A stretch of DNA of 64,000 bases from Phaseolus vulgaris (lineage: Eukaryota > Streptophyta > Magnoliopsida > Fabales > Fabaceae), in assembly GCF_000499845.2 (NCBI RefSeq), contig NC_023749.2, positions 13,688,727 to 13,752,726 of the forward strand, read 5' to 3'. The notes below the pieces were generated by a model that saw only the letters and a program-made list of their open reading frames with translations, ran no database searches and was not told where the DNA came from. Positions 61,204 to 64,000 of the stretch are shown piece by piece (within the stretch, counting starts at the first letter, position 1; each line of letters opens with the position of its first letter). Made by a program: the position numbers and the translations under genes.

Positions 61204-61786
61204 TTAAAGATTTTCTTCAACTATCCACCTTTTCTTCATGGTTTTCCAAGTGAGCTCAAAAGATTGAGTGATTCTTGTTGCAATTTTGTGTATCTCACTT
61301 CTTGGAGGATAACCCAAGGGATAAGAGAAGACACTCACTATGTCATCCGCAAACTCATCAACTTTTTGAGTACTCCAATTTTTTTAGCTTTGATTCAATA
61401 TCCCGTAAACTCATTGTCTTCTTCTTTTTCACGTTCTTATGGACACCAAGATCACTCTTTTTGAAAATCCATGCATCTCTTCCAACCATTAAACGCTTCA
61501 ACACTGCCCAACATTGCATCTTTTTGTGTTTATCCATTGCCATTGCATGCTTCTCCCTTTTCTTGCACTCCATGCGCAATCTTTCTTTCTTCTTTCTCTT
61601 ATCACACCCCTTGTACCTAATTTCTTGATTTCTGGCACCAGATTGTAATGGAATTTTTGTATCAACCCATATTGCTTTTGCGTAACCCTTCTTATTCTTC
61701 AATTCACATACACCTTCACATTTTTGAGGACATGAAGAATAAATTTTTATGATCAGCTTTTTGCAAGATGGTTCTAATTCTCCCAT
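61204..61786 (-). pseudogene. Bromodomain-like protein, copy D, frameshifted
   Basis: Nearly the same sequence as copies A and B. One extra T in a T-run at about 61362-61367 shifts the frame after residue 140 (EYSKS then stop), removing the DEFADDM and ITQSFELTW helices. It also has substitutions, for example EQSCKK to EPSCKK and DLVIHK to DLGVHK. Either a real pseudogene or a homopolymer sequencing error. Confidence 0.65.
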
Positions 61787-61869
61787 TGTTGAGTAGAAAA
61801 TGAATGAAGAAAATGAGAATAGAAAGAAAAATATGACTTAGAAGACCAAATATCATTATTTAAACTAAT

Positions 61870-62086
61870 ATATATAAAAGGAAAGTAATATTAAAATTTA
61901 TTATTTTATTCTTTTAAATAAGATTTATATCAAGAAACGTTTAGTAATATCACTTATTTTCTTAAATTCTAATACTACTTTAAAGAATTTATTACAAATT
62001 CAATATAATTAATATTAATATAAAATATTATATTATTTTTATTTAGATATACATAACGGATACTACTATTAGTATATATATTTAAA

Positions 62087-62137
<51 letters not shown>

Positions 62138-62520
62138 TTATATAAAAGGAAAGTGATAGTAAAATTTATTATTTTATTCTTTTAATAAGATTTTATATCA
62201 AGAATATCAAGAACGGTTTAGTTTTTAAGATAAAATATCACTTATTTCTTTAAATTAATACTGTTTAAAGAATTTATTCAAATTCAATAAATTAATATTA
62301 ATATAAAATATATTATATTATTTTTATTTAGATATATATAACGGATATACGTAATATATTTAAAATAATATATAAAGGAAAGTGATAGTATATTTATTAT
62401 TTATATCAAGAACCGTTATTTCAAGATAATAATATCACTTATTTCTTTAAATTTAATACTACTTTAAAGAATTTATTGCAAATTCAATATATATTTTATT
62501 TAGATATACGTAACAGATAC
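61870..62520. repeat. AT-rich tandem repeat, copy D, rich in small deletions
   Basis: The three units of 27430-28130 can be followed, with many one- or two-base losses (for example ACTACGTACATATATTT against ATACGTAATATATTT). (TA)n occupies about 62090-62130. Confidence 0.7.
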
Positions 62521-62790
62521 TACGTGAGTAATATTAAATTAATCTAATGCTCACAACTTCATATAGTATTTTTACTTTTTTTTATTTGAAATAGTGTTTT
62601 GATTATATTTGGTAGACCCTTTCACGTTTTCACCATACAAACACGGTTTATAGCAATTATTGGTTTGTTATTCCAAATTAAAAGATTCTCAATCTTGCAC
62701 TGTATTTATTCACTCCTTTGAGTTTGGAGGTTTACCGTTGTGGCCTTATCAATGGACAACCAGTTCTTGACCCCACAAACTGAGGTACTT

Positions 62791-64000
62791 TTGTTATTAC
62801 TCCAGATGTTTTATCACCAAATTGCTACTAAAATAATGAGGGGAATGATGATGACCAAAAATAGAAAAATATTTAGGGTGTGCTTGGAAATATTTTGGAA
62901 GCATTGTAAACGGAAAATTCCACTTCCAAAGAGTAAATCTTGTAAACGAAACTTTTCTTGTCCGCATTTCTCTCTATAACCAAAATTGAAGATTCAATCC
63001 CAGCAATGTTTCAACATCGTAGTTGTCATTGAACAATTAAAGCACTACTTCGGTTGGGAAATTCATCAAACAAGTTAAGGGCACAAATTACTAGTTGGGG
63101 AATTTCATCAAACAATTATGGCATGACATGAATTTTTAACGACAACACGAGAACTAACACTTGAAAGACCTACTTTCATTTTGAATGCAACCATGATTCA
63201 TGATTTAGATGTAAGCGAAAAACGTAGTGGGTTGGAACCTGCAAGCTTGGTGATGGAAGAAGACAAGAATACATGACGTAGCCTGCAAGCTCGCAATCCA
63301 CGTGAGATAAAGCAATCCACTGTTCTTCTTTTTCAGTTCATCGTGAAAGAATGAAGCTAGTGATTCGTGAATCAAATATTTTACTATCATATTCTTTCAC
63401 TTTCGAAGGGAAGCTGCTGCTGTGGGACTCATAGCACACGTTCTCATCTTCATGTTTAAATTAACTCTGTCAAAAAAATTAGATAATATATTCCCATTTT
63501 TCTTTTAACTAATGTTTTTTTTTATATTATTTCTGTCAAATGATATTTTTGTCACCTATTGTAGCTGACCAACCTTTAAAAAGAGAAGCACAGAGTTAAT
63601 TTAGTTAATTTTAAAGTCAGACTTTTAACTGTTTTAATAAATTAAAATTTATATGTTATGAATTTCACTTTTGATAATAAATGTAATTGTGTATTATTTT
63701 TAATTCAACAACTAAAATTTAAAGATAACAAATCTCTTGTTATAATTTTTTCCAATTTTTATATAAATCTGTTAAGTGCCTACTCAACCGATATTAAATA
63801 TCTATTTTAAAATATATTTAAAAAATGTTAATTAATTTATGTATATCAAAAAAGATATATTTAACAATTATACTTCAAGGCGTTAATATTTATGCGTGTT
63901 TGAAAAATTATATTCATAATTTATTGATTTCTTAAAACATTACACAAGTAATTTTATAAAATTAATTAATTAATATAATAAAAATTTTCAACCACATAAA
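62791..64000. other. Region right of the array, no gene recognised
   Basis: The sequence is less AT-rich to about 63450, then AT-rich. The ORF at 62740-62979 overlaps the exon-like fragment and lacks recognisable domains. An alternative frame near 62797-62900 (ITPDVLSPNCY, NNEGNDDDQK) has stops. Nothing else could be supported. Confidence 0.5.

Larger units (their letters stand above)
59751..62790. repeat. Tandem-array unit, copy D
   Basis: It starts ATTATAGATTTGTAATAG like the others, lacks about 500 bp at 60040 (relative to C), then runs through the frameshifted bromodomain-like gene, the AT-rich units and the exon-like fragment. It ends where homology to A and B fades, just after CCACAAACTGAGG at about 62786. 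It has no LINE 3' fragment, so it preserves the older state there. Confidence 0.85.

Noticed and set aside
24470..62790. Helitron capture as the origin of the composite unit
   Set aside because: No convincing 5' TC and 3' hairpin-CTRR ends were found at unit borders, and the tandem arrangement fits unequal duplication better.

Overview
This window is plant nuclear DNA, very AT-rich, with one recognisable host gene and dense layers of transposable elements. The GH3 protein type, the legume-like copia LTRs and the many AT/TA and ATT microsatellites suggest a dicot, probably a phaseoloid legume (Vigna, Phaseolus or Glycine-like). That taxonomic call is inference.

Layout. 1-222 is the 3' end of a LINE. 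543-2077 is a non-autonomous CACTA element with a TAA target duplication. 4492-8912 is an apparently intact three-exon GH3 gene of 615 codons, an auxin-amido synthetase, and the only convincing host gene here. 8930-12234 is AT-rich intergenic DNA. 12235 to about 23640 is a degenerate CACTA (En/Spm) transposon on the minus strand. It carries DUF4218 and DUF4216 transposase remnants, a copia solo LTR that itself holds a second solo LTR of another family, and a 5.2-kb copia element that has lost RT and RNase H. A (GAA)n tract of about 190 bp marks the truncated right side.

24470-62790 is the most interesting region: a degenerate tandem array of a large unit in four unequal copies (A 24470-41230, B 42809-55087, C 56671-57976, D 59751-62790). 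The copies are separated by three spacers (U1, U2, U3). Each spacer ends in a palindrome-rich minisatellite built on TTACATACGGAT and a CACTA-type terminus (TTTCTTGTAGTG). The same terminus and subterminal motif occur in the degenerate CACTA element at 12235, so the arrays probably belong to that family. The unit carries a small bromodomain-like gene resembling plant GTE proteins on the minus strand. It is identical as a protein in A and B and frameshifted in D. The unit also holds a chimera of LINE zf-RVT and copia-LTR sequence, local duplications, LINE 3' fragments with empty sites in paralogous sequence, and a LINE that is 5.6 kb without its nested solo LTR in A and heavily deleted in B.

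The copies act as a fossil record: several insertions are present in one copy and absent at the matching site of another, so the order of events can be read. No CRISPR, operon or bacterial features were seen. No tRNA or rRNA gene was recognised by eye.
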